From the NCBI RefSeq assembly GCF_008041935.1, contig NZ_VKAC01000015.1:1-64000 (forward strand): 64,000 bases of DNA, written 5' to 3'. This stretch comes from Quadrisphaera setariae. Lineage in GTDB: Bacteria; Actinomycetota; Actinomycetes; Actinomycetales; Quadrisphaeraceae. Of this stretch, positions 34,742-42,725 are shown in pieces. Below the pieces are notes generated by a model, which was given only the letters and a program-made list of their open reading frames with translations, was not told the DNA's origin and did not search any database. The stretch's first letter is position 1. Every line of letters starts with the position of its first letter. Made by a program: the position numbers and the translations under genes.

Positions 34742-35787
34742 GCGCCGGCCCCCTGCAGGAGCTCCTCGACCTGCCCGGCACCACCGACGTGCTGGTCAAC
34801 GGTCCCGGCTCGGTGTGGGTGGACCGCGGGGACGGTCTGGCCAGGGTGGACCTGGACGTGGGGCCGGAGGCCCAGGTCCGTGCGCTGGCCGTGCGCCTGG
34901 CCGCGCTGGCCGGACGCCGCCTCGACGACGCGAGCCCGTGCGTCGACGCGGTCCTCGCCGACGGCACGCGCCTGCACGCGGTGCTCCCACCCGTCTCCGG
35001 CAGCGGGACCCTGCTGTCGCTGCGCGTCCCGCGCCGCACCCCGCTCTCCCTCGCGGAGCTCGAGGCGGCCGGCTCCCTGCCGCCGGGCTGGGGCGGGGTG
35101 CTGCGGGCCGTGGTGCACCACCGCTGCTCGCTGCTGGTCTCCGGCGGCACCGGCAGCGGCAAGACCACCCTCCTCGGGGCACTCCTGGGGATGGTCGACG
35201 CTCGCGAGCGGCTCGTGCTCGTGGAGGACTCCGGCGAGCTGTCCCCTGCGCACCCGCACGCGGTCCGCCTCCAGGCGCGGCACGGCAACGTGGAGGGCGC
35301 GGGCGCGGTGGACCAGCGCGAGCTGGTGCGGCAGGCCCTGCGGATGCGGCCCGACCGGCTGGTGGTCGGGGAGGTGCGCGGCGCGGAGGTGGCCGACCTG
35401 CTCATGGCCCTCAACTCCGGTCACGAGGGCGGCTGCTGCACCGTGCACGCCAACTCGGCCTCCGCCGTGCCGGCGCGGCTGACGGCGCTCGCGGCCCTGG
35501 CGGGCATGGGGCCCGACGTGCTGGCGGCGCAGGCCGCCGCGGGGCTCCAGGTGGTGGTGCACCTGCGCCGCGAGGGGGCGCTCCGTCGCGTGGTGGAGGT
35601 CGGCGTGGTCGCCCTCGCCGACCGACCCGCGGGGGCGGGTGGTGGGACCGGCCTCGTGGTGGTGCCGGCCCTGCGCGCGGGCACGGCCCCTGACCACCCC
35701 GGCACGCGCGAGGAGGGCTGGGGCCGCCTGGCCGAGCTGCTGCGCCTGGCCGCGGTCCCGGTGCAGGCGTCCCGGCGCAGGTCGTGA
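34738..35787 (+). CDS. tadA: Type II/IV secretion ATPase TadA/CpaF
   Basis: A 349-residue secretion ATPase, shorter than most CpaF proteins because the N-terminal region is reduced. Walker A is SGGTGSGKTT (Lys142), with the Asp box LVLVEDSGEL, the arginine-rich ALRMRPDRLVVGEVRG (Walker B) and the His box GCCTVHANSA. It powers assembly of Flp-type pili at the inner face of the membrane. Overlaps of 4 bp with ssd and tadB show tight coupling. Confidence 0.93.
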   Translation: MSAGPLQELLDLPGTTDVLVNGPGSVWVDRGDGLARVDLDVGPEAQVRALAVRLAALAGRRLDDASPCVDAVLADGTRLHAVLPPVSGSGTLLSLRVPRRTPLSLAELEAAGSLPPGWGGVLRAVVHHRCSLLVSGGTGSGKTTLLGALLGMVDARERLVLVEDSGELSPAHPHAVRLQARHGNVEGAGAVDQRELVRQALRMRPDRLVVGEVRGAEVADLLMALNSGHEGGCCTVHANSASAVPARLTALAALAGMGPDVLAAQAAAGLQVVVHLRREGALRRVVEVGVVALADRPAGAGGGTGLVVVPALRAGTAPDHPGTREEGWGRLAELLRLAAVPVQASRRRS

Positions 35788-36638
35788 GCAGCACCGGCGC
35801 CGCAGGGGTCGCGCTGTTCGCGGCGCTCCTGGTGGGTGTCGCCGCGTGGCTGGCCGTTCCGGCCTCGGTGCGGGTGCCCAGGTCGGTGCCCGCAGCCCGG
35901 ACCACCGGTGCGGTGCGCGCTCGTCGACCGGAACGCCGAGGCGCGGTCGAAGCGGTGGGAGCGGGGCTCCGCCTGCTCGGCCGACCGCCGGACGCGGAGC
36001 CGCCGGCGGTCAGGGTGGCCCGAGCCGCCTCCGAGGTCGCGGCGCTGCTGCGAGCCGGCGCCACCCCCGCGGCGGCCTGGGCGCCCCAGCAGCTGGGCAG
36101 CACCGGAGCGGGCGGGATGGCGAGCGGCGTGGTGGTCGGGGTGGCGAGCGGTGGTGCGGTCGGCGGAGCCGGGCGCCCGCCCGACCCCGTCACCGCAGCC
36201 CTGGACGAGGCCGCGCGAGCTGCGGCCGCGGGCGAGGATCCCGCCGCCGCCCTGCGCCGCCACCGGGTGGGCGCCCGGCGCAGCGCCACGGGAGCGGGGA
36301 CCGCGCTCGCCTCCCTCGCGCTGGCCTGGCGCACCAGCGAGGTCACCGGCGCTCCCGCCGCCGCCGTGCTGGACGGGCTGGCTGCGGCGCTGCGGGACGA
36401 GGCCGCCGCCACGGACGCCCGCGACGCCTCCCTGGCCGGGCCGCGGGCCACCGCGCGGCTCCTGCTCGCCCTGCCGCCGCTGGGCCTGGCGGCCTCCACC
36501 GCCCTGGGGGCCGACCCGGTCGCCGTGCTCGCCGGCACCCCCGCCGGTCGCTGGTGCGCGGCGCTCGGCCTCGCCTTCGCCGCGGCCGGCTGGGCGTGGA
36601 CCTCGGCGCTCGTGCGCGCCGCGGTGCGAGCGCGGTGA
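35784..36638 (+). CDS. tadB: Tad pilus inner-membrane protein TadB
   Basis: A 284-residue T2SSF-family protein. It has one N-terminal helix (8-28), a cytoplasmic helical domain (RVARAASEVAALLRAGATPA, ALRRHRVGARRS, WRTSEVTGAPAAAVLDGLA) and a C-terminal helix pair (about 222-275). It forms the membrane platform with TadC. Gly/Ala-rich loops (about 110-135) are expanded. GTGA overlaps bind it to tadA and tadC. Confidence 0.85.
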   Translation: MSSTGAAGVALFAALLVGVAAWLAVPASVRVPRSVPAARTTGAVRARRPERRGAVEAVGAGLRLLGRPPDAEPPAVRVARAASEVAALLRAGATPAAAWAPQQLGSTGAGGMASGVVVGVASGGAVGGAGRPPDPVTAALDEAARAAAAGEDPAAALRRHRVGARRSATGAGTALASLALAWRTSEVTGAPAAAVLDGLAAALRDEAAATDARDASLAGPRATARLLLALPPLGLAASTALGADPVAVLAGTPAGRWCAALGLAFAAAGWAWTSALVRAAVRAR

Positions 36639-37261
36639 GCGGCCCCCCGGCGCCGGAGGCCCTCCTCGTGGGGGCGGCGTCCGTGCTCGTGGGGCTCGCC
36701 GTGCTGGTCCTGCCTCGCCGTCCACGCGTGGGCCCAGCACCAGGACACCTCCAGCCGCCGCCGACGCGCGGGTGGTCCCCCGGCCGCCGTGGTGCTCGCG
36801 ACGAGGTCGACCCGCCCCTCCTGCTCGACCTGGTCGCCGCCGTCGTGTCGGCGGGAGCGGCCCCGGTGGCGGCGGTCTCGGCAGTCGCTGCGGTGCTGCG
36901 AGAGACCGCTGGCGCCACTGCGCCCGCTGCGGAGGCGCTGGAAGCGCTGGCCGCCGGTGCCGCCGGGAGGCAGCCGCCCCGCGCTCCGGTCGACCGGTCC
37001 GAGGGCGACCCCCTGGCCGGCGCCCTCGCCGCCCTGCAGCGCTGCCTGTGGATCGCTGAGCAGACCGGGGCTCCCGTAGCAGCGCTGCTGACCTCCTCCG
37101 CCGCTGAGCTGCGCCGGCGCCGGCGACGAGCCGCCGCGCTCGCCGCAGCCCGCCTCGGGGTGCGCGTGGTGGCCCCCCTGGGCCTCTGCACGCTCCCGGC
37201 CTTCGGGCTGCTCGCGGTGGTCCCGGTGCTCCTGTCCCTGGGCAGGGGCCTGCTGGGCTGA
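36635..37261 (+). CDS. tadC: Tad pilus inner-membrane protein TadC
   Basis: A 208-residue second platform protein, a shorter T2SSF domain: LLLDLVAAVVSAGAAPVAAV, then AEQTGAPVAALLTSSAAELRRRRRR and a terminal helix GLCTLPAFGLLAVVPVLLSL. The basic RRRRRR stretch precedes the membrane segment. It is the last gene of the ssd-tadA-tadB-tadC unit; a 221-bp gap with a promoter-like element separates it from the pilin gene. Confidence 0.83.
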   Translation: MSGPPAPEALLVGAASVLVGLAVLVLPRRPRVGPAPGHLQPPPTRGWSPGRRGARDEVDPPLLLDLVAAVVSAGAAPVAAVSAVAAVLRETAGATAPAAEALEALAAGAAGRQPPRAPVDRSEGDPLAGALAALQRCLWIAEQTGAPVAALLTSSAAELRRRRRRAAALAAARLGVRVVAPLGLCTLPAFGLLAVVPVLLSLGRGLLG

Positions 37262-37340
37262 CGCCCCCGGGACCTGTCGACGGCGCTGTCGCCGGGACCG
37301 CTCTCGAACCTCGCGGTGAACCCCCTCCAGGCTCCCCAGC

Positions 37341-37358
37341 GCGTCCTGCGCCCACAGG
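37341..37358 (+). repeat. 18-bp tad-locus promoter element, copy 2
   Basis: Identical to 33563-33580. Followed at 37378-37386 by the same GTCCACAGG, 11 bp closer than in copy 1. Located in the 221-bp gap before the pilin gene. Confidence 0.85.
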
Positions 37359-37482
37359 GTCCTCGCGCCCGGGGCCTGTCCACAGGCCCGCGCCGGGTGC
37401 AGACGGCAGGCCCTCACGGGCAGCCACGGTGGTCTCGGGCCCGGCGCTCGCCGGGCCCGATCCCGCTCCTGAGGAGGACGAC

Positions 37483-37734
37483 GTGACCCACCCCGCCCCG
37501 GCACCCACGAGCCCTGGCACCGCCACGAGCCCCGGCGCCGTCGAGGACGCGCTCGACCAGCAGCACCCCGACCGAGGACCTGGCCGCGGCGACGCCGGCA
37601 TGGCGACAGCGGAGTACGCCATCGCGACCCTCGCCGCCTGCGGCTTCGCGGCGCTGCTGCTGGCTGTCCTGTCGAGCGGCGAGGTGAGGGGCATGCTCCT
37701 CGGTCTCGTGCAGCGCGCTCTGAGCCTGGTGTGA
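37483..37734 (+). CDS. DUF4244 Flp-like pilin
   Basis: An 83-residue protein with a polar Pro/Thr-rich leader and one hydrophobic helix. The junction GDAG-MATAEYAIATLAACGF has a glycine followed by Glu at +5, the type IV prepilin cleavage rule. It is the probable major pilin subunit. GTG 37483 has GAGGAGG 6 nt upstream, excluding a longer start at 37429. It overlaps the following TadE gene by GTGA. Confidence 0.85.
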   Translation: MTHPAPAPTSPGTATSPGAVEDALDQQHPDRGPGRGDAGMATAEYAIATLAACGFAALLLAVLSSGEVRGMLLGLVQRALSLV

Positions 37735-38111
37735 CCCGGCGCCCCCGCCGCGAGGGCAGTCAGGGCCGTCAGGTCGGAGCGGTGACCGCGGAGCTGGCCG
37801 TCGGCCTGGTCCCGCTCGCCGTGGTGCTGCTGCTGGCGGCCTGGCTGGCGGCGGCCGGGACGGCCCAGGTGCGCGTGCAGCTGGCGGCGGGGGCGGCGGC
37901 GCGCGCCCTGGCGCGCGGAGAGGTGCCCGCCGTCGTCGCCGGGCGGGTGGGGGAGGTGACCGCCGGGGCCACGATGAGCGTCCAGCGCTCCGGGGACTTG
38001 CTGCGCGTGGACGTCGAGGCGCCGCTGGACGCGCCCCTGGTCGGCCGCATCGGCAGGCTCACCGGCAGCGCCGTCGTGCCCGTCGAGCTGCTCGACGGCG
38101 AGGACGCGTGA
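37731..38111 (+). CDS. TadE-family minor pilin
   Basis: A 126-residue TadE-like protein. After a basic start, GAVTAELAVGLVPLAVVLLL again puts Glu at +5 after Gly, then a single helix and a small exported domain ending VVPVELLDGEDA. It is probably a minor pseudopilin of the same pilus. GTGA overlaps on both sides show it belongs to a three-gene unit with the pilin and the next gene. Confidence 0.83.
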   Translation: MTRRPRREGSQGRQVGAVTAELAVGLVPLAVVLLLAAWLAAAGTAQVRVQLAAGAAARALARGEVPAVVAGRVGEVTAGATMSVQRSGDLLRVDVEAPLDAPLVGRIGRLTGSAVVPVELLDGEDA

Positions 38112-38485
38112 CCCGTCCGCCGTCCGCGGCGCTGCCCCCCGACCGCGGCTCCGCCTCGGTGCTCGTGCTGGCAGCGGCAGCGGGAGCGCTGGTGCTGGCC
38201 GCCGCGGCGGCGGCCGCGGGGCAGGTGGCCGCGGCGGGGGCGCGTGCAGCGTCCACCGCCGACGCCGCGGCGCTCGGCGGGGCAGCGGCGGCCGCTGTCG
38301 GCGGCAGCGGGTGCGGACGGGCGCACCAGGTCGCAGGTGCCGCTGGTGGTGAGCTGGTGGGCTGCAGCCTCTCCCAGACCGCCGCGGGGCCGGTGGTCGA
38401 CGTGGTGGTCGCGGTGCGACCGGTCGGGCTCGTGGGTTCGGCGGTGCCGGTGACCGCACGGGCCAGAGCGGGAGCGGCGCCGTGA
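38108..38485 (+). CDS. TadE-like exported protein, helicase/secretion-neighbourhood type
   Basis: A 125-residue protein whose lead DRGSASVLVLAAAAGALVL forms a single membrane helix; the remainder is Ala/Gly/Val-rich with two cysteines (SGCGRAHQ, LVGCSLSQ) that could pair outside the cell. It corresponds to the small TadE-like protein found beside the actinobacterial DUF1998 helicase. No prepilin peptidase is encoded in the window. Confidence 0.8.
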   Translation: MTRPPSAALPPDRGSASVLVLAAAAGALVLAAAAAAAGQVAAAGARAASTADAAALGGAAAAAVGGSGCGRAHQVAGAAGGELVGCSLSQTAAGPVVDVVVAVRPVGLVGSAVPVTARARAGAAP

Positions 38486-38567
38486 CCGGACGACGGCCCC
38501 GTGGACGACGACGGCCCCGGGGAGGACCGCGGTCACCCCCAGGGCCGTGCGTGCTGCTGCCAGGGGG

Positions 38568-39056
38568 TCAGCTGCGCGACGAGCCACCCCGAGCGCCGCC
38601 GCTGAGGGGGGTGGTGGGGGTGTCGGCGGCCGGGCCCGTCGCGGTGCTCGACGGGCTGCCCGACGGGCTGGTGCCGTGACCCGCGGCCGACGGGGTCGTC
38701 GCGGTCGTGCTGCGGCCGGTCGACGGACCGGACGGAGCGGCGGACCCGGACCCGGACTGCGCCGGGGTGGCCGACGGACCGGCGTGCCGCGACCGCTCGG
38801 CCTCCACGCGGCGCAGGCGCTTCAGCTCGCGGCGGCGCTCCCAGTTCTTGCGGTTGCCGCGCAGCAGCAGCGCCAGGCCGAGCTCGGCCAGGAGCAGGCA
38901 CGCTGCGCCGAGCAGGAACACGGCCAGGGCGGTGAGGGTGACGGAGGTGCTGATCTGCGACCACTCCAGCTGGACCGTCGGCGTGATGCCCGTGACGACC
39001 ACGAACACCACCACCAGGGCCACGGCCAGGAGCAGCAGCACGGCGAGGACGATCAC
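38568..39056 (-). CDS. Small two-helix membrane protein, unrecognised
   Basis: A 162-residue protein with two clear membrane helices (about 2-24 and 38-62), a basic juxtamembrane helix (RGNRKNWERRRELKRLRRVEAER) and a long Ser/Thr/Pro/Gly-rich tail. No family is recognised with certainty. The GTG at 39056 follows AGGGGG. It lies 55 bp downstream of the helicase on the same strand and may be cotranscribed; its stop faces the TadE-like gene. Confidence 0.65.
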   Translation of the reverse strand: MIVLAVLLLLAVALVVVFVVVTGITPTVQLEWSQISTSVTLTALAVFLLGAACLLLAELGLALLLRGNRKNWERRRELKRLRRVEAERSRHAGPSATPAQSGSGSAAPSGPSTGRSTTATTPSAAGHGTSPSGSPSSTATGPAADTPTTPLSGGARGGSSRS

Positions 39057-39111
39057 GACGGACCCCCTGCTGGACGGGTCGGCGCCCACCGCCGACCAGG
39101 TCCCCCGGACG

Positions 39112-41622
39112 CTAGACCCGCGGGGCTGTGTCAGCGCGTCGGAGCCGCGCGTCTGCAGCAGTCCCCGGCGCGTCGCGCAGGTCGACCTCGTCGCGCACGT
39201 CCACGGACCCGTCCGCACCCGCCGAGGGCGGGCCCTCGGCGTGGGGGGAGGCAGCGGGACCGCGGCCCGCGTCGTCGTCGTCCGCTGACTCCAGGACCAG
39301 GCGCAGCAGGCGCAGCGCGCCCGCCTTGTCGAGCGGGTCGTTGCCGTTGCCGCACTTGGGCGACTGCACGCAGGAGGGGCACCCCGCGGGGCACTCGCAC
39401 TCCGCCACCAGGTCGGCGGTGGCGCGCAGCCAGGTCGCCGCGGCGGTGAAGCCGCGCTCGGCGAACCCCGCGCCCCCCGCCGCGGCGTCGTGGACCACCA
39501 CGGTGGGCAGCCCCGTGTCGGGGTGCAGCGCGGTGGAGACCCCGCCGACGTCCCACCGGTCGCACGTGGCCACCAGCGGCAGCAGCCCGATCGCCGCGTG
39601 CTCGGCGGCGTGCGCCGCACCCGGCAGGTCCGCAGCGTGGACGCCGGCCTCCTCGAGCAGCTCGGCGGGCACCGTCCACCACACCGCGACGGTCCGCAGC
39701 GTGCGGGCGGGCAGGTCCAGCGGCTCCTCACCGAGCACCTCGCCCGTGGTCGCGCGGCGGCGCAGGTAGGAGGTCACCTGCGTGGTGACCTCCACAGCGC
39801 CCGTGCACACCGCGACCGGGCCCCACGTGCGGCGACGGTCCTCCGACAGGATCCGCACGTCCGTGGTGGTGCGCGCCGACGTGGAGTGCTCGACGTCCTC
39901 GCGGCGCACCAGCGCCACGGACCCCTCCTCGTCGAGCACCTCCACCACGTGCGTCTCGCCCTGGTGCACGTAGACGGCCCCCGGGTGCACCGCGTGGTGG
40001 GCCGAGGCCGCGTCGACGCTGCCCAGCACCCGCCCGGTGGCGGCCTCCACCAGCCGCACCGGCTCCCCGCCGGTGCCCCGCAGGTCCGCCAGGTCGGTGG
40101 CGCGCTCGCGGCGGGTCCAGAACCAGCCCCCGGGCCGGCGCCGCAGCAGCCCGCCGGCCACGAGGTGGCGCAGCACGGGCTCCGCGGACGGGCCGAACAG
40201 CGGCAGGTCCTCGGCGGTGAGGGGCTTCTCCGCCGCCGCGGCGCACAGGTGCGGTCCCAGCACGTAGGGGTTGCCGGGGTCGAGGACGGTGCTCTCCACC
40301 GGCGCCCCGAGCACCACCTCCGGGTGGTGCACCACGTAGGTGTCGAGCGGGTCGTCCTCGGCCACCAGCACGGCGAGGGCGTCCTGCCCGCTGCGCCCTG
40401 CCCGTCCGGCCCGCTGCCACAGCGCCGACCGCGTGCCCGGCCACCCGGCCACCACCACGGCGTCCAGCCCCGAGACGTCCACGCCCAGCTCCAGCGCGCT
40501 CGTGGAGGCCACGCCCAGCAGGTCGCCGTCGCGCAGGCGCCGCTCCAGCTCGCGCCGCTCCTCCGGCAGGAACCCCGACCGGTAGGCGGCCACCCTGCCC
40601 GGCAGCGAGCCGTCGACCTCGGCGAGGGCCCGGCGGGCGGACAGGGCCACCGCCTCGGCGCTGCGCCGCGACCTCACGAACGCCACGGTGCGCACCCCGC
40701 CGACCACGAGGTCGGTCAGCAGGTCCGCCGCCTCGGAGGCCGCCGAGCGCCGGGTGGGCGCCCCGTTCTCGCCCGTCCCCGGCAGCAGCGGCGGCTCCCA
40801 CATCCAGAAGCGGGTGGCGCCGCGGCGGGCGGTGTCCTCCGTGACCGCCACGACCTCCTCCACCGGCACGCCGACGAGGCGGGACGCGGTGAGGGCCGGG
40901 GCGGCGGCCGTCGCCGAGGCGAGCACGAACACCGGGTCGGCGCCGGCGGCCCGGGCCAGGCGCCGCAGCCGCCGCAGCACGTCGGCCACGTGGGAGCCGA
41001 ACAGCCCGCGGTAGTGGTGGCACTCGTCCACGACCACCACGCGCAGCGCCCTCAGGAACCGGTGCCAGCGGGCGTGCCCGGGCAGCAGGGACCGGTGGAG
41101 CATGTCGGGGTTGGTGAGCACGTGGTTGGCGTGGTCGCGCACCCACCGGCGCTCCTCGCCCGGCACGTCCCCGTCGTAGGTCGCGGCGCGCACGCCCGGC
41201 ACGGCGAGGGAGCGGACCACCTGCAGCTGGTCCGCTGCGAGGGCCTTGGTGGGCGACAGGTACAGCGACGTGGCGCCGCGACCGCCCGGCTCGGCGGCGC
41301 CTTCGGCCACCGCCGTCAGCGCCGGCAGCAGGTAGGCCAGCGACTTGCCCGACGCGGTGCCGGTGGAGACCACCACGTGCCGTCCGGAGCGCGCGGCCTC
41401 GGCCGCCTCGACCTGGTGGCGCCACAGCGAGGTGACCCCGCTGCGCTCCAGCGCGGCGCGCAGCTCGGGGTGCACCCACTCCGGCCACGCGGCGGTGGTG
41501 CCGGGACGGGCGGGGACCGTGTGCTCGTGCAGCACCCGCTCACGCCGCCCGGGGGCTCGCAGCAGGTGCTCGGCGGCCCCGAGCGCCCCTCCACCGGCTC
41601 CGGGGCCCGCCGCCTGCTGCAC
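39112..41622 (-). CDS. DEAD/DEAH helicase with DUF1998 (MrfA-like)
   Basis: An 836-residue helicase. The N-terminal ATPase has VVSTGTASGKSLAYLLP (Walker A), VVVDECHHY (DEAH-type box) and VLASATAAAP; the C-terminal lobe has VASTSALELGVDVSGLDAV and WQRAGRAGR. The terminal DUF1998/MZB domain carries a zinc cysteine cluster (CECPAGCPSC, then C five residues on). Homologues of MrfA repair interstrand or mitomycin DNA damage; that role is inferred. The GTG at 41622 lies 6 nt after GACCAT. It neighbours the tad locus in other actinobacteria too. Confidence 0.9.
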   Translation of the reverse strand: MQQAAGPGAGGGALGAAEHLLRAPGRRERVLHEHTVPARPGTTAAWPEWVHPELRAALERSGVTSLWRHQVEAAEAARSGRHVVVSTGTASGKSLAYLLPALTAVAEGAAEPGGRGATSLYLSPTKALAADQLQVVRSLAVPGVRAATYDGDVPGEERRWVRDHANHVLTNPDMLHRSLLPGHARWHRFLRALRVVVVDECHHYRGLFGSHVADVLRRLRRLARAAGADPVFVLASATAAAPALTASRLVGVPVEEVVAVTEDTARRGATRFWMWEPPLLPGTGENGAPTRRSAASEAADLLTDLVVGGVRTVAFVRSRRSAEAVALSARRALAEVDGSLPGRVAAYRSGFLPEERRELERRLRDGDLLGVASTSALELGVDVSGLDAVVVAGWPGTRSALWQRAGRAGRSGQDALAVLVAEDDPLDTYVVHHPEVVLGAPVESTVLDPGNPYVLGPHLCAAAAEKPLTAEDLPLFGPSAEPVLRHLVAGGLLRRRPGGWFWTRRERATDLADLRGTGGEPVRLVEAATGRVLGSVDAASAHHAVHPGAVYVHQGETHVVEVLDEEGSVALVRREDVEHSTSARTTTDVRILSEDRRRTWGPVAVCTGAVEVTTQVTSYLRRRATTGEVLGEEPLDLPARTLRTVAVWWTVPAELLEEAGVHAADLPGAAHAAEHAAIGLLPLVATCDRWDVGGVSTALHPDTGLPTVVVHDAAAGGAGFAERGFTAAATWLRATADLVAECECPAGCPSCVQSPKCGNGNDPLDKAGALRLLRLVLESADDDDAGRGPAASPHAEGPPSAGADGSVDVRDEVDLRDAPGTAADARLRRADTAPRV

Positions 41623-41628
41623 CCCCCG

Positions 41629-41634
41629 ATGGTC
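41629..41634 (-). promoter_or_regulatory. -10-like element of the helicase gene
   Basis: GACCAT on the minus strand, 6 nt before the GTG at 41622. Keeps A2 and T6 of the -10 consensus only. Confidence 0.35.
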
Positions 41635-41677
41635 GCACCGCGTGCTGGACGGCAACCGCGCGTGGCCGAGCGGGAGG

Positions 41678-41718
41678 TCGGGTGGTTGACTGCCACCCGA
41701 GCCTGATCGACCACCCGA
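41678..41718. repeat. Three copies of an octamer upstream of bldG
   Basis: TCGGGTGG at 41678-41685 is inverted against CCACCCGA at 41693-41700, and CCACCCGA recurs at 41711-41718. The set lies 41-81 bp before the bldG start in the divergent region with the helicase. Confidence 0.6.
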
Positions 41719-41758
41719 GCGACCAGCCAGTGACCAGCACCGACCCCGAGGAGCCACC

Positions 41759-42115
41759 GTGGACCTGTCCGTCACGAGCCGCGAGCAGGGCGGCCGGACC
41801 GTCGTCGAGGTGGGCGGCGAGATCGACGTGTACACCGCCCCCGTGCTGCGCGAGCGCCTGAACGACCTCGTCGGGGAGGGCCGCCACCACCTCGTCGTCG
41901 ACATGGAGAAGGTCGACTTCCTCGACTCCACCGGACTCGGCGTGCTCGTGGGCGGCCTCAAGCGCGTCCGCTCCCACGACGGCTCGCTGCACCTGGTGTG
42001 CACGCAGGAGAAGATCCTCAAGGTCTTCCGCATCACCGGCCTGACCAAGGTCTTCCCCATCCACTCCAGCGTGGACGACGCGGTCGCGGCGTCCAGCGGA
42101 GACTCCGCCTCCTGA
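41759..42115 (+). CDS. bldG: Anti-sigma factor antagonist, BldG type (STAS)
   Basis: A 118-residue single STAS domain. The phosphorylatable serine is Ser57 in [16 protein letters not shown]. It is dephosphorylated to release a sigma factor from its anti-sigma partner; in Streptomyces BldG controls development and antibiotic synthesis. GTG 41759 is preceded by GAGGAG. The next gene, 16 bp on, encodes the likely partner ATPase; the order with hppA and topA downstream is the Streptomyces order. Confidence 0.9.
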   Translation: MDLSVTSREQGGRTVVEVGGEIDVYTAPVLRERLNDLVGEGRHHLVVDMEKVDFLDSTGLGVLVGGLKRVRSHDGSLHLVCTQEKILKVFRITGLTKVFPIHSSVDDAVAASSGDSAS

Positions 42116-42131
42116 GCAGGCGACCCCCGTC

Positions 42132-42599
42132 GTGACCGGGCCGGTGACCTCGCCGACCCCCGCACGAGGCCCCGGCGGCGCTCCCGCGCCGCTGGGGCCC
42201 GTCGTGCTGCGCTTCTCCGCCCTGCCCGAGCACGTCCGCATCGCGCGGCTGGTGACCACGTCGCTCGCTCGCCGCGCCGGCCTCGTCGGCGGTGACGTCG
42301 AGGGCGTGCGCCTCGCGGTGGGCGAGGCCTGCGGCAGGGCCGTCCAGCGCAGCGAGTCGGCGGGAGCCGCCGAGCTGGTCGAGGTCACCGCCACCTCCCG
42401 CGGCGGCGAGCTGGTGGTGCAGGTGGTCGACCACGCCGGCGACGACGGCCTGGAGACCGAGGAGGTGGCCATGCTCCTCATGGAGGGCCTGGCCGACGAG
42501 GTGGCCGTGACCGCCGGCCCGGGAGGTCCCGGCGGCACCACGCGGTTGACCTGGCGCCCCTCGGCCGCCTCCTCGTCGACGACGACGAGCGGCACCTGA
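42132..42599 (+). CDS. GHKL ATP-binding anti-sigma partner of BldG
   Basis: A 155-residue RsbW-like protein. The fold is seen in the N-terminal ALPEHVRIARLV, the N-box helix GVRLAVGEACGRAV and VVQVVDHAGDDG (ATP lid). The N-box residue normally Asn, which holds Mg-ATP, is Arg here (EACGRA). Either ATP is bound differently or kinase activity is lost. It is translated 16 bp after bldG from a GTG start. Likely role: binds a sigma factor and BldG; the sigma partner is not in sight. Confidence 0.82.
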   Translation: MTGPVTSPTPARGPGGAPAPLGPVVLRFSALPEHVRIARLVTTSLARRAGLVGGDVEGVRLAVGEACGRAVQRSESAGAAELVEVTATSRGGELVVQVVDHAGDDGLETEEVAMLLMEGLADEVAVTAGPGGPGGTTRLTWRPSAASSSTTTSGT

Positions 42600-42640
42600 C
42601 GAGCCCCGCCCCGCCGCGCCGCTGCGGCCCGCCGCGTCTG

Positions 42641-42646
42641 TAGTCT
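42641..42646 (+). promoter_or_regulatory. Possible -10 element of hppA
   Basis: TAGTCT, implying a leader of roughly 70 nt to the ATG at 42726. No -35 recognised. Confidence 0.4.
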
Positions 42647-42725
42647 CGCGGCGACCTGTTCCACCCCCCGTCGGGTGCCGCGAGGCCACCCGGGGGGTTC
42701 GCCCCAGCCTCGTCGAGGAGGACGG

